Below are positions 25,352-34,417 of a stretch of 64,000 nt of DNA, in pieces; positions within the stretch are counted from its first letter, which is position 1; each line of letters opens with the position of its first letter. Location of the stretch: the NCBI RefSeq assembly GCF_009911795.1, contig NZ_CP047898.1, positions 3,968,001 through 4,032,000 of the forward strand, in the 5' to 3' direction. The notes under the pieces were generated by a model. The model was not told the DNA's origin, did no database searches, and saw only the letters and a list, made by a program, of their open reading frames with translations. Origin of the DNA: Pseudarthrobacter psychrotolerans (lineage in GTDB: Bacteria > Actinomycetota > Actinomycetes > Actinomycetales > Micrococcaceae). A program made the position numbers and the translations under genes.

Positions 25352-26113
25352 ATGCAACGGTTCAGGACTTGGCGGTTGAGGACCCGGCGCCGGACCCGCG
25401 GGGCAGCGCGGATTCTCATCGTGGCGGTTGCAGTGGCAGGTTCCCTGGCTGCGTGCCAGGGGAACCCGGGAGGGCCGCAGCCGCTGGAGTCGCCGCCGTC
25501 GTCCGTCCTGGTCAGCCCGGGCAGCCGGCCCCCGCCCGGACCGTCAGCTTCGCCGGGTACGTCCCCGCCTGCTTCCATGGCAACGGCAGCCACCAAGCCA
25601 CCGGCCCTGTCCGCCGAGGCCCAGACCTGGCTCGACCAGGAGCTGATCGCCGCCGCGAAGGCCAACAATGTGGCGCTGGTGGGTGAGTTGATCGGCCGCG
25701 GCGCCAACGCGAACGCCAAGGACGCCATCCAGGATTCCGCGTTCCTCTATGCCGGGGCCGAGGGATTCAACGAGGTGCTCCAGCTGACGCTGGCGGCCGG
25801 CGCAGACGTTTCCAGCACCAACCGTTATGGCGGGACGGCACTGATTCCCGCCAGCGAACACGGCCATGTGGCGACCGTGCGCATCCTCCTGGCCGCTGGA
25901 GTGCCCGTGAACCATGTGAACAACCTGGGCTGGACCGCCATGCAGGAGGCTGTGCTCCTCAACGACGGTGGGCCCAGCCAGCAGGACGTGGTGCGCCAGC
26001 TCCTGGACGCCGGTGCGGACCCGGACATCCGGGATCCTCAAGGCCGCACGGCGCTGGAGAATGCGGAGCGGCTGGGCTTCGGTGAGATCGCTGCCCTGAT
26101 CCGTGCCCGCTAG
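25352..26113 (+). CDS. Ankyrin-repeat lipoprotein
   Basis: A 253-residue protein. A basic N-terminus (RFRTWRLRTRRRTRG) precedes a hydrophobic stretch ending in the lipobox SLAAC (about residue 34), then a Pro/Ser-rich linker of about 45 residues. At least four ankyrin repeats follow (from about residue 95: LIAAAKANNVALVGELIGRG; GTALIPASEHGHVATVRILL; GWTAMQEAVLL; GRTALENAERLGFGEIAAL). The ATG at 25352 is 7 bases after a TAGGCT -10-like box. It sits 10 bases after the HbpS-like gene and so is likely co-expressed; extracytoplasmic ankyrin proteins can support peroxide defence. Confidence 0.85.
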   Translation: MQRFRTWRLRTRRRTRGAARILIVAVAVAGSLAACQGNPGGPQPLESPPSSVLVSPGSRPPPGPSASPGTSPPASMATAATKPPALSAEAQTWLDQELIAAAKANNVALVGELIGRGANANAKDAIQDSAFLYAGAEGFNEVLQLTLAAGADVSSTNRYGGTALIPASEHGHVATVRILLAAGVPVNHVNNLGWTAMQEAVLLNDGGPSQQDVVRQLLDAGADPDIRDPQGRTALENAERLGFGEIAALIRAR

Positions 26114-27119
26114 AGCACGTCCTCGAACAACTCCACGTATTTCCGCATCATCGTCTCCGCGCTGAATCGGGTTTCGACGGCGGACCGGCAGTCATGCCGG
26201 TTCAGGCCGGACGCACGCTGCAGGCAGCCGGCCAGTTCATCGGTAGCCGCGGCGAGGAAACCGGTGACTCCGTGCTCGATGATTTCCGGTGCGGAGCCCC
26301 GCTGAGTGGCCACAACCGGGGTGCCGGCGGCCAGCGCCTCGATCATGACCATTCCAAAGGGTTCGTCCCACTGCACGGGGTTGAGCAGCGCGACGGCATT
26401 GCCCAGCAGGGCGAACTTTCCGTCGGCGTCCAGTTCTCCGAGGAACTCTTCATCAGGCCCGAGCAAGGGTGCTACCACGGAGCGGAAATAATTCACTTCA
26501 GCAGGGTCGCTCATTTTTGCGGCGATCTTGAGCTGCATGCCCGCTCTGCGGGCCACCGCTATTGCCTCAGCGATGCCTTTGCACGGCGCCATTCGGCCGA
26601 GAAAACACGCGTAGCCGCCGGCTCCGGCACCGGGTGTAACAGTTGCGGGATCGATGCCGTGGTGGATGACCCGCCGGATTTTCACGTCGGGGGCGCTGTT
26701 GGCCTGGTGCTGCGAAATGGCCACCAGTGACACGTCCCGGCTGAAGGCTTCATATACCCGGCAAAGCTCCGGCGTCATGTCCGAATGAATGGTGCTGACC
26801 ACTGGAACCCGGGTGGGCGGTGCCGGTACAACGGTCCCGCCAGGGTGTGATCATGGATGATATCGACGCCGTCCAGTTCGGCGTAGGCCCTGATCACGTG
26901 CGGCAGTTCTGAGCTTGTTTTGCCCATGGCTGCACGCTCCGCTCTGGCGAATCCGCCGATCCGTTCGACCGGGCAGGTGCTGTCGGACGCCGCGGCAAGC
27001 ACCACGCTGTGCCCGGCCGCCGCCAGCGAGGTGGCCAGCGCATGGATCATCGCCTCCGTTCCGCCGTAGCCTATGGGTGGGACGGGGAGCCATGGTGGAG
27101 CTATCAGTCCTATCCGCAA
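26110..27119 (-). pseudogene. Family 4-type glycosyltransferase, broken by one frameshift
   Basis: GT-B glycosyltransferase. The first frame gives RIGLIAPPWLPVPPIGYGGT and DIIHDHTLAGPLYRHRPP; after a lost C at about 26815-26822 it continues one frame over with VVSTIHSDMTPELCRVYEAF, YACFLGRMAPCKGIAEAI (nucleotide-sugar domain), and EPFGMVMIEALAAGTPVVAT with the catalytic Glu. One restored base gives about 336 residues. The TTG at 27119 is favoured because AGGAG lies 8 bases upstream and the protein then begins at the conserved first strand; the frame is open to 27188. It follows the debranching-type enzyme by 22 bases. Confidence 0.85.
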
Positions 27120-27141
27120 GATTCGCGCTCCTGCTCCGCGT

Positions 27142-29247
27142 TTAACCTGTCTTGTCCAGTTTCTCGGCGAGCTCAACCAGATCGGCAAGGGGGGGACGTG
27201 TCCCGCGGTGGAACGTCATGCCCGCCGGGAGCCCCTCGATCGTGGCCTGGCTGCCGGTCACGTCGATGGTGATCCGGCCATCGCCTATGGGGCAGTTAGT
27301 GATGCGGACCCGGCCCCAGGACTCCGGCAGCACAGGGTCCATCCACATACCGTTCATGGATACGTGGGGATTATACCGCAGCATTGTGCGCAGCAGATGC
27401 ACCGGGGTGGTGGCAGCCCAGGCCTGGGGCGAGCAAGCCGTCGGGTAAGTCACCGGTTCCGGGAAATCAGCGCGGTCAAATCCGCAAAACAATTCAGGCA
27501 AGCGGTGGTCGGTGAAATCCGCGGCCTCAATAAGCCCGAGGGCAACCCGCCGGGCCTCGTCCACAAATCCGTACCTCATCAGGCCCGTGGCAATTATCGC
27601 GTTGTCATGCGGCCACACGGATCCGTTGTGGTAGCTCGCCGGGTTGTAGGCGCCCATATCCGTGGCCAATGTACGGATCCCCCAACCGCTGAACATTTCC
27701 GGCGACATCAGCCGGGCAGCCACCAGGGGCGCCTTGTCGGCGTCGATAATCCCGTTCCACAGGCAGTGCCCCATATTTGAGGCACAGGCATCCACCGGTC
27801 TCTTGTCCCGGTCCAGCGCGATGGCATAGTAGCCACGGTCCGGCAGCCAGAACTGTTCGTTGAACTGCTTTTTAAGCCGCGCTGCGCGTTCCCGCAGCTC
27901 CCGCGCCAAAACCAGCTCCCCGGCGTCGTACGCCATCCACGCCCTGGCGATGTAGGCGCCGTACACGTACCCCTGCACTTCGCAGAGGGCGATCGGCGGC
28001 TCTGCCATGCGGCCGTCCGCGAAATTAATGCCGTCCCAGGAATCTTTCCATCCCTGGTTGATCAGCCCTTGGTTGTTGAGCCGCTGATATTCCACAAAGC
28101 CGTCGCCGTCGCGGTCCCCGTAATCCCTGATCCATTCCAGCGCCCTGTCAGCGTTGGGCAGCAGCGCCGCCACCTGGTCCGCGGCGAGGCCCCAGCGGCT
28201 GACTTCGCCGAGCAGCGTGACGAACAACGGCGTGGCATCGGCCGTGCCGTAGTAGGCGGACTTCCCGCCCAGTGCCAGACCCGTGCTGACGCCCAGCCGG
28301 ACCTCATGGAGGATCCGGCCGGGCTGCTCTTCGGTCAGCGCGTCCACCGAGTTGCCCTGCCTTTCGGCCAGCGTCTGCAAGGTGTCCAGGGCCAGCGACG
28401 GGTCCACAGACAGCGCCATGTAGGACGAGAGAAGCGAATCGCGGCCGAAAAGGGCCATGAACCACGGGGCGCCCGCCGCGACAACGGTCCGGTCCGGATG
28501 CAGCGGGTCCTCGATCTGGAGGGCGCCGATGTCATCATGGCTGCGCTGCATGGTGCGGGCAAACGACACGTTGCTGATGTGCGGCGCGGGGATCTTCCGA
28601 ATCCACTCCTGGCGCCGTATTTCCGCAGGCGACGTGCCGGTTTCCTGGCGCCGGAAGGGTGCGGGCGTTTCGGCCGCATCCAGTAGAGGCGACACCGTGA
28701 CCATCGTGCGCCACTGGCCGTGGGGCGGCACCACGGTGCGGTAGCCCAGGCCTTCGTGACTGAACGTCGCGTCGGGAGCCTGCAGGACAACCCCCTTATG
28801 CATTCCCCGCCAGACGCCCTTGATGGTGAGGGAGTCGCCTTCCGGGCGCCGGGACTGGTCCCAGTGCCGGATGATCCGGGCGTCCTTCACCTCAAAGAGG
28901 TCCGCGAAGTCCGCGTCCATCGCCAGTTCCACAACGCACACGGCAGGCTCGCGGGAATGGTTCCAGACGGTGATCTCCTCCAGGATGCCCGAGCCCACCT
29001 CGCGGTTTCGTTCCACGATCAAAGGGCTGTCCGCACGGCCGGCTGCCCGGGCCGGACGGCCGATGAATACGGCCCGGTACGGTTCGAGGGCACGGGCGGC
29101 CAGCGGCTCCAAAGTCACATCATTGACCGTCAGTCTCCAGCGGGAGACGATGCGGGTGTCCTCATGGAACACGCCATGGGGACGGTCGGAGTACATGTCG
29201 CCGGCAAGACCGGAAATACAGAAGTTTGAGCCATCCACAAGTGTCAC
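27142..29247 (-). CDS. Amylo-alpha-1,6-glucosidase / glycogen-debranching-type protein
   Basis: A 701-residue glycoside hydrolase. The N-terminal beta-rich domain (about 1-200) begins LVDGSNFCISGLAGDMYSDR and FHEDTRIVSRWRL, as in the GDE_N_bis family. The C-terminal (alpha/alpha)6 barrel has APWFMALFGRDSLLSSYMAL with a conserved Asp, NQGWKDSWDGINFADG, EVQGYVYGAYIARAW, and NGSVWPHDNAIIATGLMRYG. It probably hydrolyses alpha-1,6 or other alpha-glucosidic bonds in the cytoplasm. GTG start; the gene is first in a pair with a GT4-type glycosyltransferase, suggesting glycogen/trehalose or compatible-solute metabolism. Confidence 0.88.
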   Translation of the reverse strand: MTLVDGSNFCISGLAGDMYSDRPHGVFHEDTRIVSRWRLTVNDVTLEPLAARALEPYRAVFIGRPARAAGRADSPLIVERNREVGSGILEEITVWNHSREPAVCVVELAMDADFADLFEVKDARIIRHWDQSRRPEGDSLTIKGVWRGMHKGVVLQAPDATFSHEGLGYRTVVPPHGQWRTMVTVSPLLDAAETPAPFRRQETGTSPAEIRRQEWIRKIPAPHISNVSFARTMQRSHDDIGALQIEDPLHPDRTVVAAGAPWFMALFGRDSLLSSYMALSVDPSLALDTLQTLAERQGNSVDALTEEQPGRILHEVRLGVSTGLALGGKSAYYGTADATPLFVTLLGEVSRWGLAADQVAALLPNADRALEWIRDYGDRDGDGFVEYQRLNNQGLINQGWKDSWDGINFADGRMAEPPIALCEVQGYVYGAYIARAWMAYDAGELVLARELRERAARLKKQFNEQFWLPDRGYYAIALDRDKRPVDACASNMGHCLWNGIIDADKAPLVAARLMSPEMFSGWGIRTLATDMGAYNPASYHNGSVWPHDNAIIATGLMRYGFVDEARRVALGLIEAADFTDHRLPELFCGFDRADFPEPVTYPTACSPQAWAATTPVHLLRTMLRYNPHVSMNGMWMDPVLPESWGRVRITNCPIGDGRITIDVTGSQATIEGLPAGMTFHRGTRPPLADLVELAEKLDKTG

Positions 29248-29530
29248 CGTGGCCCCAGGGGGCCCGCCGCGGTGTCAGCATTCCATCCAGCCATCCAGGG
29301 CTCCTTTGACGCAAGCAACGCTGCGGGGCCCGTTCCTGTGGACCCCGCGGTGGATTAGAAGGGCTGCCGCCGCGGATCGATCAGTCGTGGGATCTTCGTC
29401 CTGATCGGCCTCCAACGGAGCCTAGTGGGCAACGAATCTGTCATGCCGGACCTCCACCAGGAACACGATGGTTCTATGACCCTACGCTTGTGGTTCTGTG
29501 GACGCCAGATGCGAAACCCACCTCATGTCT
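29248..29530. other. Intergenic region, no gene seen
   Basis: About 283 bases between the debranching-type gene and the thiolase, both on the minus strand. I see no convincing reading frame with coding character, hairpin or repeat. It should hold the promoter of the debranching-type gene and the end of the thiolase transcript. Confidence 0.5.
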
Positions 29531-30727
29531 CTAGACCGCTTCGAGGACGCTGACGTAGTTGGCGATGCCCACGCCGCCCATGTTCTGCACGGCGGCCCGG
29601 CGCGGGTTGGCGAGCTGCATGTCGCCGGCGGTCCCGGTGAGCTGCATGGCGGCGATGACGTGCTGGGAGACGCCCGTGGCGCCGACGGGGTGGCCTTTGG
29701 CCTTGAGTCCGCCGGAGACGTTGATGGGCAGCTTTCCGTCCTTGAAGACCCACCCTTCCTGCACAGCACGGGCACCCTGGCCCGGTTCGGTCAGTCCCAT
29801 GGCCTCGTACATCAGCAGCTCGGCGATGGTGAAACAGTCGTGGACCTCAGCGAAGTCCAGGTCTTCAAGCCCGACGCCGGCCATCCCCATCGCGCGCTGC
29901 CACGACACCCGGGTGGCGGCGAAGGCTGTGGGGTCCCGCCGTTCGGCCGGAAAGAAGTCGTTCGCGTGGCCAAAACCGGCGAACCTTACCTGCGCAGTGG
30001 CCCCGCCGGTTGGCGAGGTGGACAGCACGACGGCGGCGGCGCCGTCGGACACGGGGGAGCAGTCGGTGCGGCGCAGGGGGTCGGCCACCATGGGGTTCTT
30101 GTCCGAGACGGTGCGGCAGAACTCCTCGCCGAGGTCCTTGCGCAGCTGGGCGTACGGGTTGTCCACGCCGTTGCGGTGGTTCTTGGCCGCGATGGAGCCC
30201 AGCACGTCGCCCAGCTTTCCGTCGCCGCGTCCGTAGCGCTTGTCGTAGTGCTTGGCGACGTCCGCGAACAGGCCCGTAAAGCCGGTGGTGGACGTCTGGC
30301 CGGCCATGTCGTAGTCAGCGCCCAGCAGGGCGGCGCCCACAACGTCGGCGCCGGCGTGCGTCATTTTCTCGGCGCCGATCACCAGCACGGTCTTAGCCGT
30401 CCCGGCCAGCAGCGACTTGGTGCCCTGCTGGAACGCGGCCGAACCGGACGCGCAGGCGTTCTCCACGCGGGTGGCCGCGACGTTGGCCAGGTCCGGCGAG
30501 ACCTGGAGGGCTAGCGACGATGGGAAGGCCAGGGGCATCATGCCGGAGTTGAACTGGCCCAGGTAGATCTCATCGATCTGCCCGGGCTCGATCCCGGCGT
30601 TGCTGATGGCCTCGGTGGCGACCTGGACGATCAGGGATTCGAGGGTCTCGTCTGTCAGTTTGCCGAACCGGCTGTGACCCCAGCCGGTGAGCAGGACATC
30701 CTTGCCGAACTGTTCCTTGAGGCTCAT
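29531..30727 (-). CDS. Thiolase-family acetyl-CoA acetyltransferase (SCP-x-like)
   Basis: A 398-residue thiolase. The nucleophilic Cys is in [17 protein letters not shown] (about residue 92), followed by [33 protein letters not shown] and the catalytic His in [17 protein letters not shown]. The HDCF motif and overall pattern are of the SCP-x/lipid-transfer thiolase type rather than the classic PcaF/AtoB type. Its ATG overlaps the CoA-transferase B stop by 4 bases. The unit activates a 3-keto acid with CoA, then cleaves it to acetyl-CoA plus a shortened acyl-CoA. Confidence 0.9.
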   Translation of the reverse strand: MSLKEQFGKDVLLTGWGHSRFGKLTDETLESLIVQVATEAISNAGIEPGQIDEIYLGQFNSGMMPLAFPSSLALQVSPDLANVAATRVENACASGSAAFQQGTKSLLAGTAKTVLVIGAEKMTHAGADVVGAALLGADYDMAGQTSTTGFTGLFADVAKHYDKRYGRGDGKLGDVLGSIAAKNHRNGVDNPYAQLRKDLGEEFCRTVSDKNPMVADPLRRTDCSPVSDGAAAVVLSTSPTGGATAQVRFAGFGHANDFFPAERRDPTAFAATRVSWQRAMGMAGVGLEDLDFAEVHDCFTIAELLMYEAMGLTEPGQGARAVQEGWVFKDGKLPINVSGGLKAKGHPVGATGVSQHVIAAMQLTGTAGDMQLANPRRAAVQNMGGVGIANYVSVLEAV

Positions 30728-31419
30728 GCGCTGGCTCCTTCGAGGGTTGATTCGTTCAGGGTTGCTTCCGGGGCGACGGTGAATGCGGCGTCGGTTTTTT
30801 CGCGGATTTCCGCCACGGTGGCCCCCGGCGCAAGGCGGGTCAGCGTGAGCTGTCGCCCGCCGTCGTCGTCCGTTTTGATCAAATCAAAAACCGCGAGGTC
30901 GCTGATGATGCGGTCCACGCAGCGCAGGCCGGTGAGCGGCAGGGTGCACTCGGTGACGATCTTTGCCGTGCCGTCCTTGGCGTTGTGCTCGGTCAGGACC
31001 ACCACGCGCGGGGTGCCGGCGACGAGGTCCATGGCGCCGCCCATGCCCTTGACCATCTTGCCGGGGATGGTCCAGTTGGCGAGGTCGCCGTTGCCGGAGA
31101 CCTGCATGGCGCCCAGGATGGCCACCTTGACGTGGCCGCCGCGGATCATCCCGAAGGACGTGGCGGAGTCGAAGATGCTGCCGCCGGGCAGGACCGTGAC
31201 GGTCTGCTTGCCGGCGTTGATGAGGTCCGCGTCTTCCTCGCCCCCATAGGGGAACGGGCCCATGCCGAGCAGGCCGTTTTCGCTCTGCAGGACCACGCGG
31301 ACGCCGTCGGGCAGATTGTTGGCCACCAGCGTGGGGATGCCGATGCCCAGGTTCACGTAGTCGCCGTCGTTCAGTTCCTCGGCCGCGATGGCAGCCATTT
31401 CATCCCTGGTCCAGGCCAT
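30724..31419 (-). CDS. 3-Oxoacid CoA-transferase, subunit B
   Basis: Beta subunit of a succinyl-CoA:3-ketoacid (SCOT/PcaJ-like) CoA-transferase, 231 residues. It begins [20 protein letters not shown] and contains [17 protein letters not shown] and the catalytic Glu in [15 protein letters not shown], the hallmark of this subunit; [20 protein letters not shown] follows. The ATG at 31419 is chosen because AAGGAG lies 6 bases upstream; a start at 31440 is in frame. The A subunit gene ends about 90 bases upstream. The 3-keto acid may be acetoacetate, 3-oxoadipate or another. Confidence 0.92.
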   Translation of the reverse strand: MAWTRDEMAAIAAEELNDGDYVNLGIGIPTLVANNLPDGVRVVLQSENGLLGMGPFPYGGEEDADLINAGKQTVTVLPGGSIFDSATSFGMIRGGHVKVAILGAMQVSGNGDLANWTIPGKMVKGMGGAMDLVAGTPRVVVLTEHNAKDGTAKIVTECTLPLTGLRCVDRIISDLAVFDLIKTDDDGGRQLTLTRLAPGATVAEIREKTDAAFTVAPEATLNESTLEGASA

Positions 31420-31510
31420 GGGGTTCTCCTTGGGGTTCAAAGTGTGCGGGGGCTTAAGTGTTCGTTCGCGCTGCGGGGTGGGGCAGGCGGGGGCAGGCCA
31501 GGGTAGGCGT

Positions 31511-32230
31511 TCAGGCGGGGACTGTTGCCGTTTCCCGGGAGCGGACGGTGCGCTGTTCGATGTCCTTCACCCGATTGCTCGCCTGGACCAGGTGCTGGAC
31601 GTACACGCCCGGTGTGATGATGTGGTTCGGATCCAGTGCGCCCGGCTCCAGGATGACTTCGGCTTCGGCAATGGTCACCAGGCCGGCGGTGGCCACCACC
31701 GGGTTGAAGTTCCGGGCCGTGTAGCGGTAGATCAGGTTCCCGTCCGTGTCCGCGGTGTGCGCGTGGACCAGTGCGACGTCGGCGCGGATGGCGCGCTCCT
31801 GAACGTACGTTTCGCCGTCGAACTCTGCCAGAGGTTTGCCTTCCGCGACCAGCGTTCCCACGCCGGTCTTGGTGTAGAAGGCGGGGATGCCGGCGCCGCC
31901 GGCGCGGAGGCGCTCGGCCAGGGTGCCCTGCGGGGTGAATTCCACCTCAAGCAGGCCGGCGAGGTACTGCTCGGCGAAGAGTTTGTTCTCGCCGACATAG
32001 GATGCGATCACTTTGCGGACCAGGCCGGCTTCGATCAACACGCCCAGGCCCTTCCCGTCCACGCCCATGTTGTTCGACACGACGGTCAGGTCGCGCACGC
32101 CGGAATCACGGACGGCCTCGATGAGGTCCGCCGGGATGCCGCTCAGGCCAAATCCGCCGACGGCGAGCGTCATGCCATCGCGGAGCACGTCCGCCAGGGT
32201 ACCGGCGGCGTTGGATTTCAGTTTGGACAT
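31511..32230 (-). CDS. 3-Oxoacid CoA-transferase, subunit A
   Basis: Alpha subunit, 239 residues. Family signatures visible are [20 protein letters not shown] (the GGF glycine-rich motif), [56 protein letters not shown] and [11 protein letters not shown]. It is the first gene of the CoA-transferase A - B - thiolase operon and is divergent from an IclR-type regulator. A 13-base palindrome 42 bases upstream (32272-32284) is a candidate operator. Confidence 0.94.
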   Translation of the reverse strand: MSKLKSNAAGTLADVLRDGMTLAVGGFGLSGIPADLIEAVRDSGVRDLTVVSNNMGVDGKGLGVLIEAGLVRKVIASYVGENKLFAEQYLAGLLEVEFTPQGTLAERLRAGGAGIPAFYTKTGVGTLVAEGKPLAEFDGETYVQERAIRADVALVHAHTADTDGNLIYRYTARNFNPVVATAGLVTIAEAEVILEPGALDPNHIITPGVYVQHLVQASNRVKDIEQRTVRSRETATVPA

Positions 32231-32271
32231 TCCGTCTCCTCGTCATCGAGCATGCAGAGCCATTCGGGATA

Positions 32272-32284
32272 TCCACTTTGTGGA
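32272..32284. promoter_or_regulatory. IclR-type operator, left copy
   Basis: TCCACTTTGTGGA, a palindrome with 5-base arms, recurs as TCCACATTGTGGA at 32391-32403. One copy lies ahead of each divergent gene. Confidence 0.6.
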
Positions 32285-32390
32285 CATTGGGCCTGAAGAA
32301 CGAGCCTAGGTTGGTCGCTGAAGATGTTCAACAGCGCAATCATCCCTGAAAGGCAGATATTTCACAGCGTGGACGCTAGGCTTTGAGCTG

Positions 32391-32403
32391 TCCACATTGT
32401 GGA
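32391..32403. promoter_or_regulatory. IclR-type operator, right copy
   Basis: TCCACATTGTGGA, one base different from the copy at 32272-32284. Its last bases are the GGAGG possible ribosome site of the iclR gene, consistent with autoregulation. Confidence 0.6.
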
Positions 32404-32429
32404 GGATTTCCTGAAAGTTGGTGAGCTCA

Positions 32430-33212
32430 ATGACAAATCCAGTCCAAGGAGCGCAAGTAGTGGGCCGAGTGGCGTCACTGCTCCGGCTTGTCGGCCGGAA
32501 GCCGGAAGGCAGCTCGATTTCCGGCCTGGTTCGGGAGTCCGGGCTGACCCGTCCCACCGTCCACCGGCTCCTGGCCTCCCTCGCCGCGGAGGGCCTCCTG
32601 GACCACGATGCCCGCAGCGGAAACTGGATCCTGGGCCCGGAGATTTTCCTGCTGGGCTCGGTAGCGGCGGCCCGCTTCCCGTTTGAGGACCTGGCGCGGC
32701 CGGGCCTGCGCCGGCTGGCGGAGGAGACCGGCGAAAGCGCCTTCTATTCCATCCGCAGGGGCCAGGAGACGGTCTGTGTGCTGCGGGAAGAGGGCAGCTT
32801 CCCGGTGCGCTCCTTCGTACTGCACGAGGGAGTACGGTTTCCGCTGGGTGTGGCCTCCGCCGGGACCGCCATCATGGCGTTCCTCCCGGATGAGGAGCAG
32901 GACGCCATCCTGACCGGCTGGGACCAGCACGCCGGCACTTTCGCAGCAGGCCACGGCGTGGACGTGGTCCGCAGGAATCTGGAACGGACCCGGCTGCATG
33001 GCTTTGCAGTGAATCCCGGCCTGGTGCTTGAGGGCAGCTGGGGAATGGGGGCGGCCGTGTTCGACCAGCTGGGCCGGCCGGTGGGCGCGCTTTCACTCAC
33101 CGGCATCGAACCCCGGTTCCGGCCGGAGCGGCAGGAGTTCCTCGGGAAACTGCTGATGGAGGAAGCCCACCGGATCTCCACGCTGCTGACCCGTTCGCCG
33201 GGCGCCGCCTGA
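32430..33212 (+). CDS. IclR-family transcriptional regulator
   Basis: A 260-residue regulator. The N-terminal winged helix (VGRVASLLRLV ... ISGLVRESGLTRPTVHRLLA) is followed by the IclR effector domain (GLRRLAEETGESAFYSIRRG, FPLGVASAGTAIMAFLPDE, GAAVFDQLGRPVGALSLTG). The ATG at 32430 is used; in-frame TTG (32418) and GTG (32421) are alternatives, with GGAGG at 32401. Divergent transcription from the CoA-transferase/thiolase operon and two matched palindromes indicate it controls that operon, as PcaR-type regulators do for the beta-ketoadipate pathway. Confidence 0.93.
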   Translation: MTNPVQGAQVVGRVASLLRLVGRKPEGSSISGLVRESGLTRPTVHRLLASLAAEGLLDHDARSGNWILGPEIFLLGSVAAARFPFEDLARPGLRRLAEETGESAFYSIRRGQETVCVLREEGSFPVRSFVLHEGVRFPLGVASAGTAIMAFLPDEEQDAILTGWDQHAGTFAAGHGVDVVRRNLERTRLHGFAVNPGLVLEGSWGMGAAVFDQLGRPVGALSLTGIEPRFRPERQEFLGKLLMEEAHRISTLLTRSPGAA

Positions 33213-33344
33213 AGTGTTCGGCGGTGTGTGGCTGACCCGCGCACCTGCCAGGTTCACTCACTGCAGGCGCTTGCGCACACACCTGTTGTGCAAGATGCTG
33301 GCAACATAGGCCGCAATCGGGTCGAGCCTAAGGAGCGCAGCCTC

Positions 33345-34250
33345 ATGAAAAGCATCAAAATGAAGTTCGACCATTTTGGCAGCCCGGACGTCGTCACCGC
33401 GGGCGAAGAAGAGCAGTCACCCCCGGGTCCCGGCGAGGTGCAGGTGGGCGTCCGCGCCATCGCCGTCAACCCGGTGGACTGGAAACTCGTTGCGGGCTAC
33501 CTGGAACCCTACTTCCCACTGCAGCTGCCCGGTGTCCCCGGCTGCGAAGCCTCAGGAACGGTGACCGCCGTCGACCCCGGCGTGACCGGGTTCGAAGTGG
33601 GCGACGAGGTCATCTGGAACGGCATCGCCGGAGGCTACCGCGCCGTGGCCAACCTTCCTGCCGCCCAGCTGACACGCAAGCCGGCCGGCATCGATTTTGA
33701 GCAGGCAGCCTGCATGGCGATAGCGGGCGGCGCGGCGTATTCGGCCCTGGTCCAGCTGGGCATCGGTGTGGGGGACACCGTCCTTATCCACGGAGCGGCG
33801 GGCGGTGTCGGCTCGGCCTCCGTCCAGATCGCCCGGGACCTCGGCGCCCGCGTCATAGGGACGGCCTCGGAGCAGAATCATGACTACCTGCGCGGGCTCG
33901 GAGCCGAACCTGTGGCCTACGGCGAAGGCCTCGTTGAGCGCGTCCGTTCCCTGGGCAGCATCACCGCCGTGGTGGACACCTTTGGCGGGGAAGAGACGAC
34001 GGCGGCCACGGTCGAGCTGCTGGGTGGTCACGGCACCGCGGTAACCACTGTGCCCGGCAAAGAGTCCAAGGCTGCAGGAATCGTCCCGGTCCGGTTGCTT
34101 GACGGACGGACGGCGGAAGCGGCCCGGCTGGCAGCCGACGGGAAACTTCGTTTCGACATCCAGGAGCGGATCCCCCTCACCGAAGCGGCCCGGGCGCTGG
34201 GCCTCAGCCGCGGGGGACACGTCCGGGGCAAGCTCGTGCTCATCCCGTAA
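33345..34250 (+). CDS. Zinc-independent MDR oxidoreductase (quinone-oxidoreductase-like)
   Basis: NADPH-dependent medium-chain dehydrogenase/reductase, 301 residues. The N-terminal catalytic domain has AVNPVDWKLVAGYL and LPGVPGCEASGTVTAVDPGV; the Rossmann segment is GDTVLIHGAAGGVGSASVQI. The zinc ligands of alcohol dehydrogenases are absent, so it belongs to the quinone oxidoreductase branch, and the sequence ends HVRGKLVLIP as is usual there. The ATG at 33345 has AAGGAG about 10 bases upstream. It stands alone between iclR and a repeat element; the substrate is unknown. Confidence 0.9.
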   Translation: MKSIKMKFDHFGSPDVVTAGEEEQSPPGPGEVQVGVRAIAVNPVDWKLVAGYLEPYFPLQLPGVPGCEASGTVTAVDPGVTGFEVGDEVIWNGIAGGYRAVANLPAAQLTRKPAGIDFEQAACMAIAGGAAYSALVQLGIGVGDTVLIHGAAGGVGSASVQIARDLGARVIGTASEQNHDYLRGLGAEPVAYGEGLVERVRSLGSITAVVDTFGGEETTAATVELLGGHGTAVTTVPGKESKAAGIVPVRLLDGRTAEAARLAADGKLRFDIQERIPLTEAARALGLSRGGHVRGKLVLIP

Positions 34251-34308
34251 TTGGAGCCGCCGACAGGGCCGTCCGTTGGTGCGCCAATGATGCCCCGCGG
34301 GCCGTCGT

Positions 34309-34376
34309 GGGGCACTTTGACACGGACACGCCGGTATTTCTGGCGGGATCGGTTCAGACGGGGTTAAAAGTGCCCC
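34309..34376. repeat. 68-bp dispersed intergenic repeat, copy 2
   Basis: Same length and ends as the element at 6099-6166 (GGGGCACT ... AAGTGCCCC), sharing GACACGCCG near base 17. It lies between the convergent MDR oxidoreductase and nadE genes. Confidence 0.55.
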
Positions 34377-34417
34377 GGTTCGGCTGACAGCCCGACCCGG
34401 GCCTACCTCGGGGCCGC

